Assembly (NCBI GenBank): GCA_938014915.1
Contig: CALLQQ010000024.1
Location: forward strand, 1 to 27,871
DNA from: an uncultured Clostridia bacterium
GTDB taxonomy: Bacteria; Bacillota; Clostridia; Oscillospirales; Ruminococcaceae
Direction of reading: 5' to 3'
DNA length: 27,871 nt
The number at the start of each line of letters is the position of its first letter. Position 1 is the stretch's first letter. Under the pieces are notes generated by a model. That model was not told where the DNA came from and ran no database searches. It worked only from the letters and a program-made list of their open reading frames with translations. This document shows positions 7,361 through 16,217 of the stretch, piece after piece. Made by a program: the position numbers and the translations under genes.

Positions 7361-9682
7361 ATGGCGAGAAAAGGCAGGAACGATTATCGTACATCGAATT
7401 CACAAAGCAAGGATAATCGTAAGTCTTCCGTGAAAAAAAGTAGTGTAAAATTAGCTCCGACTTTAAAAATGAAAAGAAGGCTTAATAGGGTTGTTGCAGC
7501 CGTATTGGCCATTTTTACTATTTACATAGTTTATAATTTAGTGGGAATTTCAATAGGTGATAGTGCATTTTATCGTGATATAGCAAATAATCAGCAACTT
7601 AATAGTATGCCAATACCTGCTAATCGTGGCAGCATAATCGATGCCAACGGCAAAGTCCTAGCGCAGAGTGCCACTGTGTGGACGGTTTTTATATCCCCTA
7701 CCGATATTCGCAAGAATGAAGATAGTAAAAGGGAATTAATTGCCGATGGGCTCAGTGAAATTCTTGATGTAAAAAAAGATACAATACTTAAAAAGATAGA
7801 GAAGAATAATCAATATGAGGAAATAAAGAGGGAAGTCCCCAAAGATAAAGCTGACGAAGTAATGCAATTTGCAGTTGATAATAAAATTCGTTCAATTTAC
7901 AGAACGGAGGGGACTAAGCGGTATTATCCTAATGAGAGCCTAGCGGCAAATGTAATTGGATTTACGAACTATGATAATGACGGTGTCTATGGGCTTGAAG
8001 CTTATTATGACGATTACTTAAAAGGTGTCCCAGGTAGGAGTGTTTCCGCACGTGACGCAAGTGGTAATGAAGTTCCATATAGATATGAAAAAGTATATGA
8101 TGCGAAACGTGGCAATGACGTCATTTTAACGATTGATAGCGTACTTCAGCATTTCCTAGAGAAAAATCTAGCGAACACTGTTGAATTACATAAGGTTAGG
8201 GATCGTGCAAGCGGAATAATCATGGATGTTAACACAGGCGCAATTTTGGCGATGGCTACTTCACCTAGCTTTGACCCTAACAATCCGGGCACGATATACG
8301 ATCCGGATAAGCAGGCATATATTAAGAAATTACAAGAAGACGAATCCGTCGATGAAGATATGATTTCAAAAGAAACTGCAATTCTTCGTGAGGCGCAGTG
8401 GAAGAATAAAGCGATAACGGAATTGTACTATCCCGGATCGGTATTTAAAGTCGTAACAGTATCGTCAGCACTTGAAGAGAGCAAGGTGTCCCTATCGGAC
8501 TCATTCTCTTGCAGTGGCTCAATTAATATAGCCGGCACAAGATTCGGCTGCTGGAGACCGCAAGGGCACGGCAGTGTAAGCTTAACGGAGGCGGTAGTTG
8601 TTTCATGCAACCCTGCCCATATTGAAATAGGTCAAAGGCTCGGCGCGGCGGTATTTAGTAAATACTTCAGATCATATGGATTCACCGATAAAACGGGAAT
8701 AGATCTACCGGGCGAGGCAGGGAGCCTAACAGTACCAGAATCTAAAATGGGACCGGTTGAATTGGCTAGCTGCTCATTCGGTCAGAGTAATAAGATAACA
8801 CCGATACAAATGATAACGGCATTTGCCGCAGTTGTGAATGGCGGCAACCTTGTCACACCGTATGTTGTCGATAAAGTTATAGATTCCGAGGGACGTGTCA
8901 TGATGGAATCCCAGCCGAAAATAAAGCGGCAGGTAATTTCTAAGGAAACATCTCTAGCTATGCGTGGTATCCTTGAGGAAGTTGTATCTACAAATCAGGG
9001 GAATAACGCATACATAAAGGGCTACAATATCGGCGGAAAGAGTGGAACATCACAAAAGCAGGACGAAGATATAATCACAAATGAGAACAATTATGTATCT
9101 TCATTTTGCGGATTCGCTCCAGCCGATGATCCGCAAATTATAATGCTTGTAATGGTTGATACTCCAAAAGGCGGTCAATACTATGGTGGAGCAGTAGCAT
9201 CACCGGTTGTATCGGCTGTGTTTAAAGAGGCTTTACCTTATTTGGGAATGTACCCGCAATATACGCAGGAGGAATTGGCAGAGCTAGAAGTGGCAATTCC
9301 GTATATCGTTGGCGAAGATAGAATGAATGCCGAGGCAAAACTTGCATCATCGGGCATTAATACAATCCTGATTGGTGACGGTGACGAGGTAATTAGGCAA
9401 TTCCCATCTAGCGGTACATTGATACCGAGGGATGGTTCGGTAATTATCTATACCGATGAAGATTCGGACGATGCCATGACTAAAGTACCCGATGTAACGG
9501 GAATGTCATTGTTAGAGGCAAATACTGCTATAACAAATGCAGGGCTAAATATTCGGCTATCCGGTGGCGCTGTCCAAAATGACAAGGCAAGGGCAGTATC
9601 ACAAACGATAGAATCAGGTGAGGAAGTGCCTAAGGGGACGATTATAGAAGTAACATTTGTAATAGATGATGAAACAGGATAA
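7361..9682 (+). CDS. Class B penicillin-binding protein with two PASTA domains (FtsI/PBP2x/SpoVD family)
   Basis: Peptidoglycan D,D-transpeptidase that works with a SEDS polymerase (the FtsW-like product here) at the septum. The 773 residues show a basic cytoplasmic tail, one membrane anchor (about 43-65), a dimerisation domain beginning PANRGSIIDANGKVLAQSA (88-106), then the transpeptidase domain. Catalytic motifs are S360-V-F-K (SxxK), S415-C-N (SxN) and K560-S-G-T. The C-terminus carries two PASTA repeats: about residues 645-700 (IPYIVGEDRMNAEAKLASSG) and 708-768 (KVPDVTGMSLLEANTAITNA). Two PASTA repeats resemble PBP2x more than the single repeat often seen in SpoVD, so the division versus sporulation paralogue cannot be separated by sequence alone; I leave the symbol blank. 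Confidence 0.93.
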   Translation: MARKGRNDYRTSNSQSKDNRKSSVKKSSVKLAPTLKMKRRLNRVVAAVLAIFTIYIVYNLVGISIGDSAFYRDIANNQQLNSMPIPANRGSIIDANGKVLAQSATVWTVFISPTDIRKNEDSKRELIADGLSEILDVKKDTILKKIEKNNQYEEIKREVPKDKADEVMQFAVDNKIRSIYRTEGTKRYYPNESLAANVIGFTNYDNDGVYGLEAYYDDYLKGVPGRSVSARDASGNEVPYRYEKVYDAKRGNDVILTIDSVLQHFLEKNLANTVELHKVRDRASGIIMDVNTGAILAMATSPSFDPNNPGTIYDPDKQAYIKKLQEDESVDEDMISKETAILREAQWKNKAITELYYPGSVFKVVTVSSALEESKVSLSDSFSCSGSINIAGTRFGCWRPQGHGSVSLTEAVVVSCNPAHIEIGQRLGAAVFSKYFRSYGFTDKTGIDLPGEAGSLTVPESKMGPVELASCSFGQSNKITPIQMITAFAAVVNGGNLVTPYVVDKVIDSEGRVMMESQPKIKRQVISKETSLAMRGILEEVVSTNQGNNAYIKGYNIGGKSGTSQKQDEDIITNENNYVSSFCGFAPADDPQIIMLVMVDTPKGGQYYGGAVASPVVSAVFKEALPYLGMYPQYTQEELAELEVAIPYIVGEDRMNAEAKLASSGINTILIGDGDEVIRQFPSSGTLIPRDGSVIIYTDEDSDDAMTKVPDVTGMSLLEANTAITNAGLNIRLSGGAVQNDKARAVSQTIESGEEVPKGTIIEVTFVIDDETG

Positions 9683-9736
9683 TCCTTAATATAATGAATG
9701 TGCGCAGATTAAGATAGAAAGGCATAGGTAGTATTA

Positions 9737-11284
9737 ATGAAGCTCTCAACACTTCTTAAAGGTGTAAAGACCGTATCAGAGAACAATAACCCCTCTTTCA
9801 TAGATGGGAATGCTACCGCCATCATTTCAAACTCTAATGAGTTGGTGGATGGTTGTGTATTTGTGTGCATTAAAGGAATGCGCTTTGACGGTCATACAAA
9901 AGCGGAGGAAGCTTTAAAAAAAGGCGCTTTAGCCGTTGTCGTTGAGCGGGATTTAGGACTTGAAAGGCAGATTGTAGTTGAAAATACCCGCGAGGCACTC
10001 TCTATCTTAGCATCGAATTTTTATGGGAATCCCGGTAGTAAATTAAAACTAATCGGCGTTACGGGAACAAATGGGAAAACTACTACAACGACAATAATTA
10101 AGCATATACTTGAGCATTGTGGATATAAAGTCGGGCAAGTTAGCACGATTGAACATGATACAGGTGATGAGATTATACCTGCCGTTAATGGCACTCCCGA
10201 GCCACTAGAATTGCAGATGCTACTTGCAAAAATGGTGGAAAACGGCTGCGAATATGTAGTGATGGAACCATCATCACAAGCACTTGAACAGCGCAGAGTA
10301 CATGGTGAACACTTCATAGCAAGCGGCTTTACGAACTTTACTCAGGATCATTTAGATTATCATGGCAATATGGAAAATTACTTCCTAGCTAAAAAGATGT
10401 TATGCGATATATCGGATTTTACTATTGTGAATTTTGATGATGAGGCTGGGCGACGATTGCTCAAAGATGATGGAATAAAAACATTTAGCTTTAGCACTAA
10501 AGAGAAGTATGGCATTAATCAAACTGCCACCGATGAAACTGTCACCGATGAAACTATCACCGATGGAACTAATCCCGATGAAATTAACTTCAATGAAACT
10601 TGTTTCATTGCTGACAACATTAAAATTTCGTCGGGCGGCGGCTCATATTGGCTATGTTACGAAGAAAAGTCCTACCCCGTTCGATTCAGCCTACTTGGTG
10701 AATACAATGTTGCCAACACGCTTTTAGCGGCGGCAATTTGTTATAAAATCGGTATGCCCATTAGGAAGATTATCGACGCAATTTCAACTTGCAAAGGTGT
10801 AAAAGGTAGGAGTGAAGTCATTCCAACGGGTAGGGACTTCACGGTAATATGCGATTATGCGCACACTGCCGACGGGCTTGAAAACATTCTACCGAGTGTG
10901 AGGGAATATGCACATGGCAGGGTCATATGCTTATTTGGTTGCGGCGGGAATAGAGATAGAACAAAGCGCCCACAGATGGGCAGAGCGGCGGCACTCGGTG
11001 CGGATTACCTTATTATAACATCGGATAATCCACGTGATGAAGATCCGCAGGCAATAATAGATGATATTTTAAAAGGAATTGAAGATATAGATATACCGTA
11101 CGATATTGTCGTCGATAGGAAAGAGGCGATATATCATGCGCTGAGAATTGCTAGAACTGGTGATGTTATCGTTCTAGCGGGTAAAGGGCACGAAGATTAT
11201 TTGATATTGGAAGATGATTTACACATTCACTTTGATGAAAGAGAGATTGTGCGGGATGCGTTATTAGAACTTTTTCCCGATTAA
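9737..11284 (+). CDS. murE: UDP-N-acetylmuramoyl-tripeptide synthetase (meso-DAP type)
   Basis: Cytoplasmic ligase that adds the third stem-peptide residue to UDP-MurNAc-L-Ala-D-Glu. ATP-binding P-loop GVTGTNGKTT runs over residues 107-116 (K114). The lysine expected to be carbamylated lies in YHGNMENYFLAKKML. The substrate-specificity motif is DNPRDEDP (430-437); DNPR marks enzymes that use meso-diaminopimelate. The C-terminus GKGHEDYLI is also diagnostic. The 515-residue length is slightly above normal because of a threonine/aspartate-rich insert of about 25-30 residues (about 263-287) encoded by a 15-bp tandem repeat, placed between the central domain motif EKYGI and ADNIKIS. The insert sits where other MurE proteins have a surface loop, so activity is probably unaffected. 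Confidence 0.96.
   Translation: MKLSTLLKGVKTVSENNNPSFIDGNATAIISNSNELVDGCVFVCIKGMRFDGHTKAEEALKKGALAVVVERDLGLERQIVVENTREALSILASNFYGNPGSKLKLIGVTGTNGKTTTTTIIKHILEHCGYKVGQVSTIEHDTGDEIIPAVNGTPEPLELQMLLAKMVENGCEYVVMEPSSQALEQRRVHGEHFIASGFTNFTQDHLDYHGNMENYFLAKKMLCDISDFTIVNFDDEAGRRLLKDDGIKTFSFSTKEKYGINQTATDETVTDETITDGTNPDEINFNETCFIADNIKISSGGGSYWLCYEEKSYPVRFSLLGEYNVANTLLAAAICYKIGMPIRKIIDAISTCKGVKGRSEVIPTGRDFTVICDYAHTADGLENILPSVREYAHGRVICLFGCGGNRDRTKRPQMGRAAALGADYLIITSDNPRDEDPQAIIDDILKGIEDIDIPYDIVVDRKEAIYHALRIARTGDVIVLAGKGHEDYLILEDDLHIHFDEREIVRDALLELFPD
10523..10597 (+). repeat. 15-bp tandem repeat (five units) inside murE
   Basis: Five in-frame 15-bp units encode TATDE, TVTDE, TITDG, TNPDE and INFNE, decaying from left to right. 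The best conserved core is ACNGTCACCGATGAA-like. Because the unit is a multiple of three, copy-number change keeps the frame. Confidence 0.85.
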
Positions 11285-11311
11285 ATGGCAATTTTATAGC
11301 AGTGAGCAATG

Positions 11312-11340
11312 TTGAATTTGCCCGCCTAAAATGTTATAAT
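11312..11340 (+). promoter_or_regulatory. Internal promoter before murF
   Basis: TTGAAT (11312-11317), a 17-bp spacer and TATAAT (11335-11340), with a start near 11347. It lies in the 122-nt gap between murE and murF, the longest gap between consecutive dcw genes before that in front of ftsZ. Confidence 0.6.
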
Positions 11341-11406
11341 AAAACCCACAACGCTAGGTAGTGGCGAGCTATATTTTCTACCTGCGTAATCTAAGGGGGG
11401 GAAGAA

Positions 11407-12765
11407 ATGCAACAGCTAACATTAAAGCAAATTACAGATGCCGTCGGGGGGAAATGCGAATACTTCTCCGCAGTTGATAATATTTGCATTGACACAAGGA
11501 ATATGAAGGAGAATTGCCTATATATCGCTATCAAAGGTGAAAGATATGATGGGCATGACTATATTAAAGATGCATTCGGGCTTGGCGCAGTTGCCGTCAT
11601 GTCGGAAAAGCCGGTTGATTGCGGTCCTGCCATCATTGTAGAAGATACTAGGGAGGCACTGCTAAAACTAGCAAAGTATTATAGGACACTATTCAATATA
11701 AATATCGTTGGTATTACTGGTAGTGTCGGCAAGACAACAACAAAAGAAATGATTAGCACAGTCCTATCACGAAAATACCGAACCCTAAAAACACGGGGGA
11801 ATTTAAATAACGAGATCGGCCTACCGCTAACATTATTAGAAATAGACAAATGCCATCAGGCGGCAGTAATAGAGATGGGAATGTCGGATTTTGGTGAGAT
11901 AAGCCGCCTGTCCCAAACGACAAAGCCGAATGTTGCCGTAATTACGAACATTGGTTATTCGCATTTTGAAACACTTGGCAGCAGGGAGAATATTCTCAAG
12001 GCAAAATTAGAGATTATCGACGGACTTGAAGGGAATGCCCCGCTAATACTTAATGCTGATGATGATATACTAGCAAATGTTCAGTATGAAATTGAGCGTG
12101 ACATCATATACTATGGAATAGACAACTCCATTGCCGATATTAAGGCGACTAATATAGAGAGTACCGATAACTCAACTAAATTCGATATATTATATTGGGG
12201 GAAAACAATTCCCGCAGTCCTCCCCACAGTGGGGAAGCATAATATACTTAATGCGTTGGCGGCATTCTGCGTAGGTATCATGAGCGATATTCCAGCAGAA
12301 GATATAGTAAAAGCATTTATGCTAATAGAACCTGCCGATATGCGTCAAAGTATCATAAAAAAAGATGGACGCACGCTAATAATCGACTGCTATAATGCAA
12401 GCCCAACATCAATGCGAGCGGCATTGTCGGTGCTTGGTCAAATGAATTGCAGCGGCAAGCGAATAGCCATTCTAGGTGATATGCTAGAACTTGGCGAATC
12501 GTCGCCATCATTCCATGCCGATTTAGCCGATGTAGCGGCGCAGGAAAATGTAGATACACTCTTATGTATCGGCGAATACATGGATAATGCATTCTACCGT
12601 GCGCAGGAGATAGGCATTAATGATAGCCATCATTTTAAAGATAAAGATGCATTAGCGGATTACTTAAAAGATAATACCAATGAAGGCGATGTATTGCTAT
12701 TTAAGGCAAGCCGTGGAATGAAGTTAGAGGAAGTAATAGAAACGATTTGGGGAGAACTGACATAA
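11407..12765 (+). CDS. murF: UDP-N-acetylmuramoyl-tripeptide--D-alanyl-D-alanine ligase
   Basis: Adds D-Ala-D-Ala to complete the UDP-MurNAc-pentapeptide. The 452 residues are the family's usual length. The N-terminal domain shows IDTRNMKENCLYIAIKGERY, followed by the P-loop GITGSVGKTTTKE (102-114, K109). Then come the central-domain block TRGNLNNEIGLPLTLL, ITNIGYSHFETLGSRENILK, and the C-terminal DCYNASPTSMRAALSVL with RIAILGDMLELGE, all diagnostic of MurF. GGGGGGAAG lies just upstream of the ATG. Its stop codon shares one base with the mraY start (TAATG), which implies translational coupling. Confidence 0.97.
   Translation: MQQLTLKQITDAVGGKCEYFSAVDNICIDTRNMKENCLYIAIKGERYDGHDYIKDAFGLGAVAVMSEKPVDCGPAIIVEDTREALLKLAKYYRTLFNINIVGITGSVGKTTTKEMISTVLSRKYRTLKTRGNLNNEIGLPLTLLEIDKCHQAAVIEMGMSDFGEISRLSQTTKPNVAVITNIGYSHFETLGSRENILKAKLEIIDGLEGNAPLILNADDDILANVQYEIERDIIYYGIDNSIADIKATNIESTDNSTKFDILYWGKTIPAVLPTVGKHNILNALAAFCVGIMSDIPAEDIVKAFMLIEPADMRQSIIKKDGRTLIIDCYNASPTSMRAALSVLGQMNCSGKRIAILGDMLELGESSPSFHADLADVAAQENVDTLLCIGEYMDNAFYRAQEIGINDSHHFKDKDALADYLKDNTNEGDVLLFKASRGMKLEEVIETIWGELT
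12749..12754 (+). promoter_or_regulatory. Ribosome binding site for mraY inside the murF end
   Basis: GGGGAG lies 10 nt before the ATG at 12765. It makes that ATG the start in preference to an in-frame TTG at 12747, which overlaps this site. Confidence 0.65.
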
Positions 12766-13778
12766 TGTCGATATGGGTAAGTGTTTTTGCGGCGATATCC
12801 GCATTTGCGGTTTCTGCAATTTTGGGAGTAATTCTTATTCCCATGCTAAGAAAGTTAAAATTCGGTCAAACTATACTTGACATAGGGCCAAGATGGCATA
12901 AATCTAAGCAGGGCACACCGACAATGGGCGGATTGCTCTTTGCTGGTGGTACTATTGTCGGCATAATAGTCGGTATAGTGATAATGATATCAGGGAGCGA
13001 TTGGACAGGGAGTTCGGACTATGTTCAGCAATTGATTAAAATGATTACCGGACTGATAATGGCGCTCGCCTTTGGATTCGTTGGATTTATAGACGATTAT
13101 ATTAAAGTCGCCAAGAAACGAAATCTAGGGCTAAGGGCAAGAGATAAGCTATTTATGCAGTCAATAATTTCAGCTCTCTATCTATGGGCGATATATTTAA
13201 GCGGTGATACATCAACATTAATAAAAATACCGTTCATCGGGCAGTTTGATCTTGGTATCTTCTACTTCCCGATTGCTATAATATTTATAATATTCATCGT
13301 TAATGCCGTTAACCTCACTGATGGAATTGACGGACTATGCGGATCGGTCACATTCATTTATGCGCTTGTATTCATGATGATTTGCACATTCCTTGATTTC
13401 CGATCGCTTAATATATACGCAGTTTCACTTGCGGCGTCAATACTCGGATTCCTAATATGGAATTACTATCCAGCAAAGGTTTTCATGGGCGATACCGGCT
13501 CAATGTTCCTTGGCGGCTCGGTCATTGCACTCGGTATTGGTGCGGGTCTGCATGTTCTAATTATTATTGCAGGTATAATATATATTGTGGAGGCTCTATC
13601 CGTTGTGCTTCAGGTAATTAGCTTTAAGACGACGGGTAAGAGGATTTTTAAAATGAGTCCTATCCATCATCATTTTGAGATGTCGGATTGGAGTGAAGTG
13701 AAGATTGTCACCGTATTTTCGCTTGTGACAGTAATCACGGGTGGCATAGCTATCCTGTGCGCACTATATGGTATTTAG
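12765..13778 (+). CDS. mraY: Phospho-N-acetylmuramoyl-pentapeptide-transferase
   Basis: Integral membrane enzyme that transfers phospho-MurNAc-pentapeptide from UDP to undecaprenyl phosphate, making lipid I. With 337 residues it fits the ten-helix MraY topology. Diagnostic loops are HKSKQGTPTMGG (45-56), FIDDYIK (D110, D111), NAVNLTDGIDGL (180-191), FMGDTGSMFLGG (D243) and the HHHFE motif (301-305), all present. The start shares its first base with the murF stop. No murD follows: the next gene, ftsW, begins 26 nt downstream, whereas in the classical order murD lies between these two. Confidence 0.97.
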   Translation: MSIWVSVFAAISAFAVSAILGVILIPMLRKLKFGQTILDIGPRWHKSKQGTPTMGGLLFAGGTIVGIIVGIVIMISGSDWTGSSDYVQQLIKMITGLIMALAFGFVGFIDDYIKVAKKRNLGLRARDKLFMQSIISALYLWAIYLSGDTSTLIKIPFIGQFDLGIFYFPIAIIFIIFIVNAVNLTDGIDGLCGSVTFIYALVFMMICTFLDFRSLNIYAVSLAASILGFLIWNYYPAKVFMGDTGSMFLGGSVIALGIGAGLHVLIIIAGIIYIVEALSVVLQVISFKTTGKRIFKMSPIHHHFEMSDWSEVKIVTVFSLVTVITGGIAILCALYGI

Positions 13779-13791
13779 ATTAAATCAATTC

Positions 13792-13798
13792 GGGGGTG
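13792..13798 (+). promoter_or_regulatory. Ribosome binding site deciding the ftsW start
   Basis: GGGGGTG is 6 nt before the ATG at 13805. The in-frame GTG at 13796 is part of this site, so it is not a likely start. Confidence 0.6.
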
Positions 13799-13804
13799 AA
13801 GTCC

Positions 13805-14959
13805 ATGGCGACAAAAGTTGCTAAAGGCGATAAAACAAAGACTAAGCAACTTGCAGGTATGGATTTACCTTTTTTCATAATAATTATGATTCTTATGACT
13901 TTTGGACTAGTCATGATGTTTTCTGCTAGTTATGCATGGGGATTGTATGAAGCTGGGGACAGTTTTATATATATAAGGAAGCAACTCATATTGGCGGCAA
14001 TTGGTGTAGCAGGAATGCTCGTAATTTCCATGATAGACTACCGCATATATATGAAGAAATTTATAGTATTCGGGCTATTCATCATATCTCTTGCAATGCT
14101 AATCTATGTAGGCTTTTTTGGGCCGATCATCAATGGCGCAAGAAGATGGATAGTATTAGGCCCGATTAACTTCCAACCATCTGAGGTAATGAAATTATCA
14201 ATAATACTTCTGTTTTCCTATATAATTTCTGTTAATTATACAAAGCTAAACAAATTCTCATACGGGATTGTCCCGTTCATGGCAGTGCTAGGAACAGTTG
14301 CAGGACTGATGATGGTGCAGCCGCATTTATCGGGCACTATAATAATCTGCTCTATCGGCATTATAATGATGTTTGTCGGTGGCTCAAATATCAAGCATTT
14401 AACGGGGATCGGTGTTGTCGGCGTAATCGGGCTTGTAGTAGCGGTAATAGTGCTAATACAAGTTTCTGGAATAGGGTACTTCCAGGACAGGATTGAAGGA
14501 TTCCTCGATCCGATGTCGGATGTCAAAGATTCTACATTCCAGACCTATCAATCGCTAGTTACAATCGGATCGGGAGGAATATTCGGTCTAGGGCTCGGCA
14601 ATTCAATGCAGAAGTTCCGATACTTGCCCGAATCACATAATGACTTCGTATTTTCAATTGTATGTGAGGAGCTAGTATTCGTCGGCGCAATGCTGATTAT
14701 CATATTATTTTCACTATTTATATTTAGGGGTTTTTATATAGCGTCGAAATCTCCCGACAAATTCGGCATGATGTTAGCGGTGGGATTGACGGTGCAAATA
14801 GGGCTACAAGCATTACTGAATATAGCGGTTGTAACTAACAGCATACCGAATACCGGTGTTAGTCTTCCATTCTTCAGTTATGGTGGAACAGCATTAATGA
14901 TGCAGTTGTTCCAGATGGGGATAATGCTCAATATATCTCGTCATGCAGCATTAGATTAA
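13805..14959 (+). CDS. ftsW: SEDS-family peptidoglycan glycosyltransferase (FtsW/SpoVE-like)
   Basis: Polytopic SEDS protein that polymerises lipid II and pairs with a class B PBP such as the one at 7361-9682. The 384 residues begin with a basic, lysine-rich cytoplasmic tail, then helix 1 (FFIIIMILMTFGLVMMFSAS). Family blocks include GARRWIVLGPINFQPSEVMK (about 112-131), PESHNDFVFSIVCEELVFVG, whose acidic residue region belongs to the conserved extracellular loop 4, and NTGVSLPFFSYGGTALMM near the C-terminus. Position between mraY and murG favours FtsW/SpoVE over RodA. A sporulation paralogue (SpoVE) cannot be excluded. Confidence 0.94.
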   Translation: MATKVAKGDKTKTKQLAGMDLPFFIIIMILMTFGLVMMFSASYAWGLYEAGDSFIYIRKQLILAAIGVAGMLVISMIDYRIYMKKFIVFGLFIISLAMLIYVGFFGPIINGARRWIVLGPINFQPSEVMKLSIILLFSYIISVNYTKLNKFSYGIVPFMAVLGTVAGLMMVQPHLSGTIIICSIGIIMMFVGGSNIKHLTGIGVVGVIGLVVAVIVLIQVSGIGYFQDRIEGFLDPMSDVKDSTFQTYQSLVTIGSGGIFGLGLGNSMQKFRYLPESHNDFVFSIVCEELVFVGAMLIIILFSLFIFRGFYIASKSPDKFGMMLAVGLTVQIGLQALLNIAVVTNSIPNTGVSLPFFSYGGTALMMQLFQMGIMLNISRHAALD

Positions 14960-14989
14960 GTCGTATTTTCGTAAAAAGGAGGTGTAAGA

Positions 14990-16120
14990 ATGCGCATATT
15001 ACTATCCGGTGGGGGAACGGCGGGCCATATCAATCCTGCCCTATCAATCGCTACAACTATAAAGCAGCATATTCCCGATGCACAAATTCTCTTTGCGGGG
15101 ACGCCATTCGGCATGGAGGCAAGATTAATTCCTCAGGCTGGGTATGACTTCACACCGATAAAGGTGCGTGGATTCCAGCGCAGTTTTACACCGGAGGCAA
15201 TACTTAAAAATATTAAGGCATGCTACTACCTAGCATTGTCGAGCACACGCTCAAGGCGAATTATCAAGGATTTCAACCCCGATATCGTTATTGGGACTGG
15301 CGGCTATGTATGCGGTCCTATACTTAGGACGGCGGCGAAGATGGGAATTAAGACGGCAGTGCATGAATCAAATGCCTTCCCAGGTATGACGGTAAAACTG
15401 TTAGCCAAACACGTTGATGTTGTCATGATAGCGACCGACGATGCAAGGCGGCATTTAGATAAATCCGCAAACTGTATCGTAACGGGCAATCCGCTGAGCG
15501 ATGACTTCCTTAATATAAATAAAGCCGATGCCCGTGCGGAGCTTGGTATCGATAGTGGTGATATGTGCATACTCTCCTACGGGGGGAGTCTTGGGGCAGG
15601 GCGCATTAACGAAACAGTGGTAGATCTCATCGAATGGGAAAGCACAAAAAGTGATATACATCACATTCATGCGTATGGCGGTATGGGGAAGGATACTTTC
15701 CTACCAGCGTTGCACGCCAAAGGAATTGATGAGAAGAAAAATAGCAAACTTGATATTAGGGAATACATAAATAACATGAATGTTTGTCTAGCAGCGGCAG
15801 ATCTTGTAATATCACGTGCTGGTGCGATGACGTTAACACAATTGCAGGAGATGTCCCGTGCATCTATTCTGATACCGTCACCGATAGTCGCTGAAAATCA
15901 TCAATATCATAATGCGATGGTTTTAGAGAATCAAGGTGCCGCAATTGTCATTGAACAAAATAAGCTAAGTTCAGATTTGCTCATTGAAAAGGTGAGCGAA
16001 CTTTATAAAGATAGAGAGAAACTCCGAATACTGGGAGAGAATGCAGGTAAAATGGCTATATCCAACTCAAGCGATAGAATTCTCAGCGTTATACTGGATC
16101 TGCTGCCCAGCACTCAATAA
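14990..16120 (+). CDS. murG: UDP-GlcNAc--lipid I N-acetylglucosaminyltransferase
   Basis: Peripheral membrane glycosyltransferase (GT28) that converts lipid I to lipid II. The 376 residues carry the N-terminal loop LSGGGTAGHINPALSIA (the GGTxGHxxP signature, Ala in the variable place as in many Clostridia), VIGTGGYVCGPILRTA, HESNAFPGMTVKLLA, the middle loop SYGGSLGAGRINE, and the UDP-GlcNAc-binding ISRAGAMTLTQLQEM and AENHQYHNAMVLE. The Shine-Dalgarno AGGAGGTG, complementary to the 16S end, is about 5 nt before the ATG, the best ribosome binding site in the cluster. Confidence 0.97.
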   Translation: MRILLSGGGTAGHINPALSIATTIKQHIPDAQILFAGTPFGMEARLIPQAGYDFTPIKVRGFQRSFTPEAILKNIKACYYLALSSTRSRRIIKDFNPDIVIGTGGYVCGPILRTAAKMGIKTAVHESNAFPGMTVKLLAKHVDVVMIATDDARRHLDKSANCIVTGNPLSDDFLNINKADARAELGIDSGDMCILSYGGSLGAGRINETVVDLIEWESTKSDIHHIHAYGGMGKDTFLPALHAKGIDEKKNSKLDIREYINNMNVCLAAADLVISRAGAMTLTQLQEMSRASILIPSPIVAENHQYHNAMVLENQGAAIVIEQNKLSSDLLIEKVSELYKDREKLRILGENAGKMAISNSSDRILSVILDLLPSTQ

Positions 16121-16217
16121 AGTTGCAACGGCATTAATTCACCTAATAGTCCAAAAAGGCATAGTATATTGTGCACAGACTTTTGTGCAATTTGCTTTTT
16201 TGAAAGGGTGTATATTA

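Noticed and set aside
10509..10727. A 72-residue + strand frame with repeated MKLxPMK-like units
   Set aside because: It is the murE minisatellite read in another frame. murE is intact and conserved on both sides.
16156..16185. ATTGTGCA / TGTGCAAT imperfect inverted repeat before murA
   Set aside because: Pairing depends on two G-U pairs, no T run follows, and the similarity to the opuA leader stem is too short to count as a shared element.
16041..16217. A 59-codon N-terminal extension of murA
   Set aside because: It lies largely within murG, lacks similarity to MurA, and the ATG at 16218 has a proper ribosome binding site and gives the standard 417-residue enzyme.
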